From Phytopseudomonas flavescens (lineage in GTDB: Bacteria > Pseudomonadota > Gammaproteobacteria > Pseudomonadales > Pseudomonadaceae): a stretch of 64,000 nt of DNA. Below the pieces are notes generated by a model. That model had not been told where the DNA came from, searched no databases, and saw only the letters and a program-made list of their open reading frames with translations. Made by a program: the position numbers and the translations under genes. Where the stretch lies: contig NZ_FNDG01000007.1 of the NCBI RefSeq assembly GCF_900100535.1, positions 1 to 64,000 of the forward strand. The letters are read 5' to 3'. How positions within the stretch are numbered: the first letter of the stretch is position 1; every line of letters begins with the position of its first letter. This document shows positions 1-8,570 of the stretch, one piece after another.

Positions 1-16
1 CTGATGAAGGCGTACT

Positions 17-295
17 TCAGCCGGACTCCTTGGCAAAGTACGCGGCGGCCTTTTTTAGGATGTCTCGCTCTTCGGTCACTCGCTTGAGTTCAGCACGCAG
101 ACGACGCAGTTCGGCCTGCTGATCGTTCTCTTGCTGCCGCTTTTCCTGGGGCTTGCTGTAGCGCTTGATCCAGGCATACAGGCTGTGCACCGACATACCT
201 AACCGCGCTGCCACTTCGGCTACAGGAAGGCCACGCTCGGTCACTTGCTTGACCGCTTCGATTTTGAATTCTTCGGGGTAACGCTGGTTGCTCAT
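17..295 (-). CDS. IS3-family transposase OrfA
   Basis: A 92-residue DNA-binding subunit of an IS3-family transposase. Residues 6-45 form a helix-turn-helix (YPEEFKIEAVKQV, then AARLGMSVHSLYAWIKRY), and residues 60-88 form a leucine-zipper-like coiled coil (ELRRLRAELKRVTEERDILKKA), as in OrfA proteins generally. The start ATG at 295 follows a GGAGGTGCC ribosome-binding site. The catalytic DDE part should come from orfB, reached by a -1 frameshift at positions 50-56; only its first codons are present here. The family is clear; the exact IS name is not recognised. Confidence 0.9.
   Translation of the reverse strand: MSNQRYPEEFKIEAVKQVTERGLPVAEVAARLGMSVHSLYAWIKRYSKPQEKRQQENDQQAELRRLRAELKRVTEERDILKKAAAYFAKESG
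50..56 (-). promoter_or_regulatory. Programmed -1 frameshift slippery site (A AAA AAG) in the IS3 transposase
   Basis: Near the end of orfA the minus strand reads CTA AAA AAG in the zero frame, the canonical IS3-family heptamer. After slipping back one base the new frame stays open through GVRLKYAFI to the window edge, past the orfA stop codon at 17-19. This is the expected way to make the OrfAB fusion transposase. The heptamer and the open -1 frame are seen directly; slippage itself is inferred from the family. Confidence 0.7.
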
Positions 296-357
296 GGCAC
301 CTCCTAGTGGGCCTCATTATGAGGCTTGGAGGTGTCTACGAAACTAGGGGCGATTCA

Positions 358-1452
358 ACATTAGATGTCGTCTCTTACACAGCAGGTGAAGCATCATCAG
401 GGTCTGGAGTTGTTCTTGATATTCATTTCGAACAGACCACTGGAAACATAAACTACTCAAAATATTTATCGATTGACAAAGCAATTGGTGTTCGCGGCGA
501 CACGACAGGAACAGATATAATTTACGGCGCAGATAAAATATTTGGCTCCATTGGATCGGACATATTTCGCGTTGGAGCCTATGAAATGGTACCCGGAGAT
601 AGCCCTGAGGCAATTTGGGAGCACAGCCTGGTTATTGATCTTGGGCAGTCTGGTGGTATTGGTGATACAGTTGACTTTTCATCAGTCAGCACCGGTCTTG
701 AAATTGCACTTGGGTCAGAGGGGCAAGTATATAGTTTCAATCACGCATTCGGATTCTATGACCTGACGGGTGTGGAAAACGTGATTGGCACACTTGGCGA
801 CGACCGTTTCGACGGCAATGACTCGACTAATATAGTCGAAGGTCTCTCCGGGACAAATAGCTACTGGGGACATGACGGTGGTGACAAGTATGTCGTTGGT
901 GCGGCCGGTTCAACGGATCATGTCTACGACAACTCCAACGATTCTAGGCTCTATATCCGGGATGCATCGGGCGATTTAATGCCTTTAATTGGAGGATTTA
1001 CGCCCGTTTCTATATTGGCGCAGGCAGGATATTTCCCTCTGACTCCAGACAGAGCAGCCTATTTTAACCCCGCGAAAGTCGTAAGCCCTGCTAATTTTCA
1101 TACTGGCTTCAATCCTAACATGACCCCCCTAACTTCAGATGTAGAAAATAGCGTATTCATCAAATACAGTCTTGCCGCGCCATCTGGTGGGCGAAGCAGT
1201 TTAGATCTTACTATTGAAATAACAAGGCTGCTGAGCAATGGGGCGAATGATGTGTCTGAAGTAATCGTTCACGATTACCAGGACGGACAACTCGGCTTGA
1301 AATTCAAAGAGCTCATTGAGCCCAATTACTCGGTTGCTGCGGCAACAACGCCTATGGAGACTATTATAAGTGTGTACGAAAATGCCCATCTAGAGGGGCT
1401 AAATGTCGCCGAAGAGTTCCACATTTCTTCGTATGACCTTTGGGCTGCTTGA
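358..1452 (+). pseudogene. C-terminal remnant of an RTX/hemolysin-type calcium-binding protein, cut by the IS3 element
   Basis: About 364 codons are open from the IS boundary to a stop at 1452. The protein has glycine/aspartate-rich segments typical of RTX repeat proteins (GTDIIYGADKIFGSIGSDIF, GTLGDDRFDGND, SYWGHDGGDKYVVG) embedded in a serralysin-like context (DTVDFSSVSTGLEIAL, TGVENVIG), followed by about 200 residues without clear repeats. There is no start codon of its own apart from codons borrowed from the IS end. Base composition is visibly more AT-rich than the neighbouring core genes, suggesting acquired DNA. RTX proteins are usually secreted by a type I system through a C-terminal signal; no transport genes are in view. 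Expression is unlikely unless driven from the IS. Confidence 0.75.
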
Positions 1453-1573
1453 GAACTAGATCCTGCACCCCCTGTTTAGCAATAGCTTACGCCATTAGCC
1501 TGGCGCCCTAAGTATCAACGGGATGTTGCTGGAGAACACTACAATGATACGACGCGCAAAATATGCATTCTAA
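1453..1573. other. Short spacer between the two mobile-element scars
   Basis: About 120 bases between the RTX remnant and the IS5-family remnant. I see no open frame, hairpin or recognisable promoter. Confidence 0.4.
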
Positions 1574-1938
1574 GAGCCTGTTCACGATCTTTTGAGTAGC
1601 AGTGCCAGGAAGGCCAGATGGATGAACTGCAAGCTTGTGCTGAACTTGCGTTCACAGTTCTTCCATAGCCTTCGATTTTTCTCCAGCCACGCAAAGTTGC
1701 GCTCGGCAATCCAGCGCTTGGGCATGACCTTGAAGGCATGCAGTTCGTTGCGCTTGACAGTTTGCACCGTGACTCGCATGCCCAAGCGTTCTCGTACGCC
1801 TTCGGCGAATGGTTCCCCGGTATAGCCGCTATCGCACACCAGGCTTTGAACCCGAGGCAGGGCCTGTTTACAGCGCGTGATCGCGGCCAATGCGCCCTTG
1901 CGATAGGTAATCTCCGCCGTCGTCACCGCTACAGCATG
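1574..1938 (-). pseudogene. Truncated IS5-family transposase (C-terminal part) with one IS end
   Basis: The minus strand encodes the C-terminal 118 or so residues of a DDE transposase of the IS5 family. Diagnostic pieces are AVTTAEITYRKGALAAI, VCDSGYTGEPF (second catalytic Asp region) and RWIAERNFAWLEKNRRLWKN (the final glutamate helix), ending LLLKRS with the stop at 1582. The base string GAGCCTGTTCACGATC at 1574-1589 looks like its terminal repeat. Similarity to transposase stops at about 1938; the open frame continues to 2130 but reads as nonsense there while the opposite strand becomes sensible. So the N-terminal half, with the first catalytic Asp, is missing and the copy is dead. Confidence 0.75.
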
Positions 1939-2124
1939 CGACAAGCCTTGGGTAAAGCGTTCCCAGAAGCTGATGCAGTGCAGATGGTGCGGGAGCTGGC
2001 GAGAGAGGAGGCTACGCTGACACCAGTGCAGTTGCAGGACGTTGCGCAGTTGGAGCAGCTTTATGCCACAGGACAGGGCATCGCCACCCTGCGTGGTGAT
2101 CTGCTCGAAACATCTTCGCAGTAA
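1936..2124 (+). pseudogene. Orphan C-terminal fragment of an unidentified protein
   Basis: Beginning exactly where the IS5 transposase similarity ends, the plus strand reads as about 62 well-behaved residues (SMRQALGKAFPEADAVQMV, then LAREEATLTPVQLQDVAQLE) to a TAA stop at 2122-2124. It is a helical, acidic, Gln-rich segment and looks like the tail of a real protein. I do not recognise the family. It does not resemble the end of SbcD, which would be expected upstream of sbcC. No start codon or upstream part survives. Treat as a probable gene remnant left by a deletion or transposition; it could also be chance. Confidence 0.35.
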
Positions 2125-2205
2125 GCTCATTGCCTAGCATGGGCGACACCCTTGCAACGGTGCCACAATGGCCGTTCTGCCGTGACCCGAGCCAGTCCGC
2201 CGTCC

Positions 2206-5200
2206 ATGAAAATCCTCAGCCTGCGCCTGAAGAACCTCAACTCGCTCAAGGGCGAGTGGAAGATCGATTTCACCGCCGAACCCTTCGCCAGCAATGGCCT
2301 GTTCGCCATCACCGGGCCGACCGGGGCCGGCAAGACCACCCTGCTCGATGCCATCTGCCTGGCGCTGTATCACCGCACGCCGCGCATGGAGCGGGTCGGC
2401 GGCGAGAATGAGCTGATGACCCGGCACACCGCCGAATGCCTGGCCGAGGTCGAGTTCGAGGTGAAGGGGCAGGGCTATCGCGCGTTCTGGAGTCAGCGCC
2501 GGGCGCGAGACAGGCCCGACGGCGCGTTGCAGGGCGCCAAGGCCGAGCTGGCGCGGCTGGATGGCGAGATCATCACCGACAAGCTCAGTGAGAAACCCCG
2601 CGAAGTGGAGCGCCTGACCGGCCTGGATTTCGGCCGCTTCACCAAGTCCATGCTGCTGGCCCAGGGCGGTTTCGCCGCTTTTCTGGAAGCCTCCGCCAAC
2701 CAGCGCGCCGAGTTGCTGGAAGAGCTGACCGGTACCGACATCTACGGGCTGATTTCCCAGCGGGTGTTCGAGCAGACCCGTGACGTAAAAACTCATCTCG
2801 ATCAATTGCGCGCCCGTGCCGAGGGCGTCGAACTGCTGGCTGACGAGCAGCGCCAGGCACTCGGCGACGAGGCCGCGCGGCTGGCGGCCGAGGAGGGCGG
2901 CCTGCAGAGCGCCTTAGCCGAAGCCGGTCGCCAGCGGCAGTGGCTGACTGACCTGGCGCGCGCCGAAGAACAACTCGCCATCACCACCGTTCAGGTCGAG
3001 GCCGCCACCCAGGCCGAGCACCAGGCTGCCGACGAACTGACCCGGCTGCAGCACAGCGAGCCGGCGCAGCGGCTGCAACCCGCTTACCGGGCCAGGCGCG
3101 ACGCGGCCCAGGCGCTGGCGGCCAGTGACGATGAACAGCGAGCGCACCAGCAGCGACTCGGCGAGGCCGCGCAAGCGCTGCACGCAAGCCTGGAGCAGGC
3201 CGCGCGGGCCAGCGCTGCCATCGCCCTGGAAAAACGCCAGGCCTTGCGACGGCTGGACGACGAGTCCCACGGCCTCGATGCGCAATTGCAGGCCAGCGCC
3301 GACCACGAACGGTTGACCGCCCAGCTCAGCGGCTGGCAGCACGCCTTCGAAGCGCGCGACCAGGCGCAGCAGGCCATTGCCGCCTTACAGGCCAGGCGGC
3401 AGGCTGGCGCCGATCAGTTGCAGCAGTTTCAGATCAGCCTGAGCGGGCTTGCCCAATCGGTGCAGGCTGCCGCCCGGGTCAAGGCCAATGCCGAACAGCG
3501 TGTAGCCGAGGTGGAAGAGCGCTGGCAGAAGGCCCTGGCCGGGCGCAGCGAAGCCGACTGGCGCAATCACTGGCAGCAGGTGCACGCCCGCGGCAGTGCA
3601 CTGGAGCAGCTCGGCCAACTGGCCGAGCGGCGCAGCCAGCTCACCCAGCAACGGCAGCGCGTTACGGCCGGCCTTGCCCGCCAGCAGCACGGCCTCGGCG
3701 AGCGCGAGGCCGAGCGCGGGGTACTGCGCGAGCGCTATCGTGAGGTGAAACAGCGACTGGCCGATCAGGAAAAGCTGCTCGAGCAGGAACAGCGCATCCA
3801 GGCGCTGGAGGCCTATCGCTCCCAGCTCAAGTCGGGGGAGGCCTGCCCGCTTTGCGGTTCCACCGAACACCCGGCCATCGCCGCCTATCAGGCACTGGAC
3901 GTATCGGCGACCCAACGCGAGCGCGATGACGTGCGGCGTGCGCTCGAGGCACTGACCGAACAGGGCCAGAGTCTCGGTAATCAGCTTGCCGCGCTGCAGG
4001 CCCAGGTGGTGCAGAGCAGGGAGCAGGAGCAGGACCTGCAGCGCCAGCTCGATGCGCTGGCCGCTGCCTGGCGACGTCAGGGCGAGGTGCTCGACCCATT
4101 GCCCGATGACGAGCCGGCACTTGCCGCCGCGCAAACCCGGCAGATCGCCGAACGCGTCGAGGTCGACGCGACCCTCAAGCAGCTCGATGGCCTCAAACAG
4201 GAGCTCGAACGCACCCGCCAGGACGCCGGCATCAGTGCCCAGAAACATGTAGCGGCCCAGCAGCAGCTGAGCGCCGTCGAGCGCGATCGCGATCTCGCCC
4301 AGGCGGCGGCGCAGGCGTTGGCTGAACAGCTCGAGGCGCAGCAAGAGCATCATGCTCAGGTCGAGGCCGAACTGACGGCACAACTGGCCGCCTTCGGTCA
4401 TCCGCTACCCGACGACGGTGCGGCCTGGCTGGCCGAGCGCAGTGCCGATGCCGGGCGCTGGCAGGAGGCACAGCAGCGCCGTCAGGCCCTGGCCCGGCAG
4501 CAGCCCGGTTTGCAGCACCAGCTCGCTGAAGCGGACAAGCAGGCGCAACAGTGGCAGGCCCGTTGGCAGCAAGCGGGTGGCCAACCGCTGGCTGCCCAGT
4601 CGATGGATCAGGCTGCCGCAAGCCTCGAGTCGGCCGAGGCGGGCTGGCAGAGTGCGGAGCGGCGCTGCCTGGAACTGCGCATCACGCTGGAGGGATTCGC
4701 TCAACGGCAGGCTGGCTTGAACGAGGCCGCGCAGCGTGCTGCAGCCGATTGGCAGGCGGCGCTGGCAGGCAGCCCGTTCAGCGATGAAGGCGAGTTCCTC
4801 GGGGCCCTGCTCGACGACAGCCAGCGCGCGCAACTGCAAGCGCTCAAACAGCGCCTGGAGAAAGCCCAGACCGAAGCGCGCGCATTGCAGGCAGCTGCCC
4901 AGGCTCGCGTGGCCACGCTGCGCGCCGAGCCGCAGACCGCGCACAGCGCAGAGCACCTGGACGAATACCTGCAGGCCCTGCAGGCGACCCTGAAACAGCT
5001 CGGCCAGCGCCAGGGCGAAATTCGCGGGCAGTTGCAGGCCGATGAGCAGCGCCGCCTCAACCAGCAGGCGCTGTTCGCGGCCATCGCCACGCAGCAGGGC
5101 GAATACGATGCCTGGCAGCAGCTCAACAGCCTGATCGGCTCGGCCGATGGCGCCAAGTACCGGCGCTTCGCCCAGGGCCTGACCCTTGGCCATCTGCTGC

Positions 5201-5619
5201 ACCTGGCCAACGGTCAGTTGCAGCGCCTGCATGGCCGTTACCAACTGGCGCGCAAATCCCTGGGCGAACTGGAGCTGGAGGTGATCGACACCTGGCAGGG
5301 CGATGTGGCCAGGGACACGCGCACCTTGTCCGGCGGCGAGAGCTTCCTGGTCAGTCTGGCCCTGGCGCTGGCGCTGTCCGATCTGGTCAGCCACAACACG
5401 CGCATCGACTCGCTGTTTCTCGACGAAGGCTTCGGCACCCTGGACGGTGACACCCTGGAAGTCGCCCTCGATGCGCTGGACAACCTCAACGCCAGCGGCA
5501 AGATGATCGGCGTGATCAGCCACGTCGAGGCGCTCAAGGAGCGTGTCGCCGTGCAGCTCAAGGTCAGCAAGGGGGTTGGGATGGGTTACAGCACGCTGGA
5601 GAAACGTTATGCGGTCTAA
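2206..5619 (+). CDS. sbcC: Exonuclease subunit SbcC (SMC-like DNA repair ATPase)
   Basis: A 1137-residue SMC/Rad50-type ATPase. With SbcD it forms an ATP-dependent nuclease that opens hairpins and processes blocked double-strand ends. Residues 37-44 are a Walker A (GPTGAGKT); two long coiled-coil arms rich in Ala, Gln, Glu and Arg flank a zinc-hook CPLC at about 546-549; the C-terminal lobe has the signature LSGGESF and Walker B LFLDEGFGTLDGD. ATG 2206 is chosen because MKILSLRLKNLNSL is the family N-terminus; the open frame upstream is not conserved-looking. The gene overlaps the next one by 11 bases. The partner sbcD, normally immediately upstream in pseudomonads, is absent; mobile-element debris lies there instead. 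Confidence 0.95.
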   Translation: MKILSLRLKNLNSLKGEWKIDFTAEPFASNGLFAITGPTGAGKTTLLDAICLALYHRTPRMERVGGENELMTRHTAECLAEVEFEVKGQGYRAFWSQRRARDRPDGALQGAKAELARLDGEIITDKLSEKPREVERLTGLDFGRFTKSMLLAQGGFAAFLEASANQRAELLEELTGTDIYGLISQRVFEQTRDVKTHLDQLRARAEGVELLADEQRQALGDEAARLAAEEGGLQSALAEAGRQRQWLTDLARAEEQLAITTVQVEAATQAEHQAADELTRLQHSEPAQRLQPAYRARRDAAQALAASDDEQRAHQQRLGEAAQALHASLEQAARASAAIALEKRQALRRLDDESHGLDAQLQASADHERLTAQLSGWQHAFEARDQAQQAIAALQARRQAGADQLQQFQISLSGLAQSVQAAARVKANAEQRVAEVEERWQKALAGRSEADWRNHWQQVHARGSALEQLGQLAERRSQLTQQRQRVTAGLARQQHGLGEREAERGVLRERYREVKQRLADQEKLLEQEQRIQALEAYRSQLKSGEACPLCGSTEHPAIAAYQALDVSATQRERDDVRRALEALTEQGQSLGNQLAALQAQVVQSREQEQDLQRQLDALAAAWRRQGEVLDPLPDDEPALAAAQTRQIAERVEVDATLKQLDGLKQELERTRQDAGISAQKHVAAQQQLSAVERDRDLAQAAAQALAEQLEAQQEHHAQVEAELTAQLAAFGHPLPDDGAAWLAERSADAGRWQEAQQRRQALARQQPGLQHQLAEADKQAQQWQARWQQAGGQPLAAQSMDQAAASLESAEAGWQSAERRCLELRITLEGFAQRQAGLNEAAQRAAADWQAALAGSPFSDEGEFLGALLDDSQRAQLQALKQRLEKAQTEARALQAAAQARVATLRAEPQTAHSAEHLDEYLQALQATLKQLGQRQGEIRGQLQADEQRRLNQQALFAAIATQQGEYDAWQQLNSLIGSADGAKYRRFAQGLTLGHLLHLANGQLQRLHGRYQLARKSLGELELEVIDTWQGDVARDTRTLSGGESFLVSLALALALSDLVSHNTRIDSLFLDEGFGTLDGDTLEVALDALDNLNASGKMIGVISHVEALKERVAVQLKVSKGVGMGYSTLEKRYAV

Positions 5620-6070
5620 AGTTCTGCTGCTGTGCCTGCTGAGCAGCCTTGCCCACGGCGAAGATGCCCGGCAGGATCATGGCCTGCAGGTGATGGACGA
5701 GCGTGGCTGCGTGCTTGGCAACGCGAGCATGCAGGCGCCGACCCTGACCCTGATGGCCGCCGCCTATGGCGAGTCGCCAGCGCGCAAGGCCATGGCGCTG
5801 ACGCAGATGAAAGAGGCGCTGGAGGCCGGCTGCCCGGTCGACGAACCCGATCAGATAGGCCTCTCGGCTCTCAATGGCGCCATCCTCTACGACGAGCCGG
5901 AAGTGGTGAAGCTGCTGCTCGAAGGCGGCGCCGATCCGCGGCGCAAGATCGTCAGCCCGAAGACCACACTCAATGGCCTCGATTCCTTCGCCTTTCTCGA
6001 GCTGCTCGGCAAGCGCGACGGCAAGCGTGATCGCAATGCCATCAGGACGCTGCTGGAAGCGAGGCGCTAG
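5609..6070 (+). CDS. Periplasmic ankyrin-repeat protein
   Basis: A 153-residue protein with an N-terminal signal peptide ([17 protein letters not shown], cleavage near residue 17). Residues 70-130 contain ankyrin-like repeats ([20 protein letters not shown], then [13 protein letters not shown]). Ankyrin domains mediate protein contacts; no enzymatic motif is visible. Start ATG 5609 overlaps the sbcC stop, so it is probably translationally coupled to sbcC. The link to DNA repair is unlikely to be functional since this protein appears exported. Confidence 0.75.
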   Translation: MRSKVLLLCLLSSLAHGEDARQDHGLQVMDERGCVLGNASMQAPTLTLMAAAYGESPARKAMALTQMKEALEAGCPVDEPDQIGLSALNGAILYDEPEVVKLLLEGGADPRRKIVSPKTTLNGLDSFAFLELLGKRDGKRDRNAIRTLLEARR

Positions 6071-6203
6071 GCGTTTCGCCTGTCATCGAGCAGCGGCACA
6101 CCGACGGTTGCAAATTCTCCGTGGAACCATGTGGCGGGTAGGGCTATCTGTTGTAGGTCTTTTTTATCGCCTTCGGGCAGATCTCAACCTATCAGGTACG
6201 CCC

Positions 6204-7841
6204 ATGCAAAGACGTAACCTCCTGAAAGCTTCCATGTTGATGGCCGCTTGTGCCGGTCTTCCAGCCGGGCTGTTCAGCCTGCGCAGCTTCGCCGAAACCG
6301 CCGACGGCAAGGCCGAACCCTTCGATTTCAAGCAGCTGCAGTCTCGCGCCAAGAGCATGGCCGGCCGTGCCTACAAGAGCACCGCCGAGGTGCTGCCCAA
6401 GACCCTCGCCGAGCTGACGCCCCAGCAGTTCAACGCCATCCAGTACGACCCGGCCCATTCGCTGTGGCGCGACCTGGGCGGGCAGCTGGACGTACAATTC
6501 TTCCATGTCGGCATGGGCTTCCGTCAGCCGGTGCGCATGCACGCCGTCGATGCCAAGACCCGCGTCGCCCGCGAAGTGCATTTCCGCCCCGAACTGTTCG
6601 AATACGGCAAGAGCGGGGTGGACGTGGCGCAGCTCAAGGGCGACCTGGGCTTCGCTGGCCTCAAGGTGTTCAAGCAGCCGAACATCGCCAAGTACGACAT
6701 CCTCTCCTTCCTTGGTGCCAGCTATTTCCGCGCGGTGGACAACACCGGCCAGTACGGCCTGTCGGCCCGCGGCCTGGCCGTCGATACCTTCACCGACACG
6801 CCGGAAGAATTCCCCGATTTCACCGAGTTCTGGTTCGAGACACCGGACAAGAACGCCACCCGTTTCGTCCTCTATGCGCTGCTCGACTCGCCGAGCGCCA
6901 CCGGTGCCTTCCGCTTCGATATCGATTGCCTGGAAGACCGCGTGGTGATGGACATCGACGCCCACATCAATGCCCGCAAGACCATCAAACAACTGGGCAT
7001 CTCGCCGATGACCAGCATGTTTTCCTGCGGTGGGCACGAGCGCCGCATGTGTGATTTCGTCACCACGGCGATTCACGACAGCGACCGCTTGTCCATGTGG
7101 CGCGGCAACGGCGAGTGGGTCTGCCGGCCGCTGAACAACCCGGAAAAGCTGCAGTTCAACGCCTTCGCCGATACCAACCCGAAAGGTTTCGGCCTGGTGC
7201 AGTTCGACCATGACTTCAAGTCCTACCAGGACACCGTGGTCTGGTACAGCCGCCGGCCAAGCCTGTGGGTCGAGCCGACCACTCAGTGGGGCGAGGGCAG
7301 CATCGACCTGCTGGAGATCCCCACCACCGGCGAAACCATGGACAACATCGTCTGCTTCTGGAATCCCAAGCAGGCCATCGAGCCCGGCACGTCGCTCAAC
7401 TTCGGCTACAAGCTGCACTGGGCTGCACTGCCGCCGGTCAAACCGACCCTGGCGCAGGTGCATGCCACCCGCTCCGGCATGGGCGGCTTCACCCTCGGCT
7501 GGGCGCCGGGCGAGCACTGGCCAAAGCAGTGGGCGCGACGTTTCGCCATCGATTTCGCCAGCGGCCCGCTGGCCAGGATGGACGCCAAGGCACAGGTCGA
7601 AGTGGTGGTCGAAGCCTCCCACGGCGAGGTCAAGGATTTCAGCATCCTCGCCCTCTATCCCGACATCGAGGGTTTCCGCGCCCAGTTCGACTGGTTCCCG
7701 ACCAGCGACAGCGTCGAGCCGGTGAACATGCGTGCCTACCTGCGTCGTGTCGACAACAAGGAAGTACTCAGCGAGACCTGGCTGTACCAATACTTCCCAC
7801 CGGCACCGCAAGAGCGCCGTTACCCCGACTGGAAGGGCTGA
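6204..7841 (+). CDS. opgD: Glucan biosynthesis protein D (osmoregulated periplasmic glucans)
   Basis: A 545-residue member of the OpgG/OpgD (MdoG) family that works in the periplasm on the backbone of osmoregulated glucans. It has a twin-arginine signal peptide ([20 protein letters not shown], cleavage near SFA-ETADGK), a hallmark that separates OpgD from the Sec-exported OpgG. The mature protein begins with the family segment [18 protein letters not shown] and continues with [20 protein letters not shown] and [20 protein letters not shown]. Length matches the family (about 550). The ATG at 6204 is chosen because it begins the Tat signal; 133 bases separate it from the ankyrin gene. No opgGH pair is in view. 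Confidence 0.9.
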   Translation: MQRRNLLKASMLMAACAGLPAGLFSLRSFAETADGKAEPFDFKQLQSRAKSMAGRAYKSTAEVLPKTLAELTPQQFNAIQYDPAHSLWRDLGGQLDVQFFHVGMGFRQPVRMHAVDAKTRVAREVHFRPELFEYGKSGVDVAQLKGDLGFAGLKVFKQPNIAKYDILSFLGASYFRAVDNTGQYGLSARGLAVDTFTDTPEEFPDFTEFWFETPDKNATRFVLYALLDSPSATGAFRFDIDCLEDRVVMDIDAHINARKTIKQLGISPMTSMFSCGGHERRMCDFVTTAIHDSDRLSMWRGNGEWVCRPLNNPEKLQFNAFADTNPKGFGLVQFDHDFKSYQDTVVWYSRRPSLWVEPTTQWGEGSIDLLEIPTTGETMDNIVCFWNPKQAIEPGTSLNFGYKLHWAALPPVKPTLAQVHATRSGMGGFTLGWAPGEHWPKQWARRFAIDFASGPLARMDAKAQVEVVVEASHGEVKDFSILALYPDIEGFRAQFDWFPTSDSVEPVNMRAYLRRVDNKEVLSETWLYQYFPPAPQERRYPDWKG

Positions 7842-7949
7842 GGTACAGCCACCTGCAGCCTGGCAGCGCACCCTTTGGGCGGCGCTGCGCCCACGCCTGC
7901 AGCCGGCCTGATAGACTGGCGCACTTTTCTGAATTCCAAGAAGTGCGCC

Positions 7950-8501
7950 ATGGCCCAGCCGTCCACGACCTACAAGATCGATCTCAACCTCACCGATATC
8001 GATCGCAGCATCTATGAGAGCCTGCGTTTCACCGTGGCCCGCCATCCCTCGGAAACCGAGGAACGCCTGGCGGCGCGGCTGATCGCCTATGCGCTGTTCT
8101 ACCAGGAGCACCTGGCCTTCGGGCGCGGCCTCTCCGACGTCGACGAGCCGGCGCTGTGGGAAAAGAGCCTGGACGGCCGCGTACTGCACTGGATCGAAGT
8201 CGGCCAGCCGGACAGCGAGCGGATCACCTGGTGCTCGCGCCGTACCGAGACCTTCAGCCTGGTGGCCTACGGCAACCTGCGGGTGTGGCAGACCAAGTGC
8301 CTCGACCCGGTGCGCACCCTGAAGAACATCAACGTGGTCGCCCTGGGTCAGGAAGCACTGGCCGATCTTTCTCTGGATCTGCCCCGTTCCCTGAGCTGGA
8401 GCGTGATGATCAGCGATGGCGAGCTGTTCGTGACCGACGAGCGCGGCCAGCACGAAATCCCCGTGGAGTGGTTGGCTGGCGAGCGAACGCTGGGCAACTG
8501 A
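7950..8501 (+). CDS. yaeQ: YaeQ family protein
   Basis: A 183-residue cytoplasmic protein of the YaeQ family, whose fold is related to PD-(D/E)XK nucleases but whose role is not settled. Family signatures are the N-terminal YKIDLNLTDIDRSIYESL, the central HPSETEERLAARLIAYALFY and the LDGRVLHWIEVGQPDSERI segment with its acidic residues. Start ATG 7950 gives the family N-terminus. It lies 69 bases upstream of recJ on the same strand and may be cotranscribed with it, an arrangement also seen in other pseudomonads. Confidence 0.9.
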   Translation: MAQPSTTYKIDLNLTDIDRSIYESLRFTVARHPSETEERLAARLIAYALFYQEHLAFGRGLSDVDEPALWEKSLDGRVLHWIEVGQPDSERITWCSRRTETFSLVAYGNLRVWQTKCLDPVRTLKNINVVALGQEALADLSLDLPRSLSWSVMISDGELFVTDERGQHEIPVEWLAGERTLGN

Positions 8502-8570
8502 TCCGAGCCGCGCCACGCCTTTTGGCCTGGCGCGCCCCCTGTTTCACCGCACGAGTAGAATCCGACGTCC

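Larger units (their letters stand above)
1..357 (-). mobile_element. Right part of an IS3-family insertion sequence, cut by the window edge
   Basis: The element runs leftwards out of the window. It carries orfA and, at positions 1-27, the first codons of orfB (RLKYAFI on the minus strand). Its outer end appears to be near 357: read on the minus strand it begins TGAATCGCCCCTAGTTTCGT, which looks like an IS3-type terminal repeat, and 62 bases later orfA starts. The sequence immediately to the right reads as an RTX-type protein in an open frame, so the insertion lies inside that gene. The left end and the target duplication are outside the window. The exact boundary is inferred to within a few bases. 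Confidence 0.8.

Noticed and set aside
6192..8516. Long minus-strand open frame of 774 codons opposite opgD and yaeQ
   Set aside because: It is the mirror of two recognised genes; high-GC codon bias keeps the opposite frame open. No domain is recognisable.
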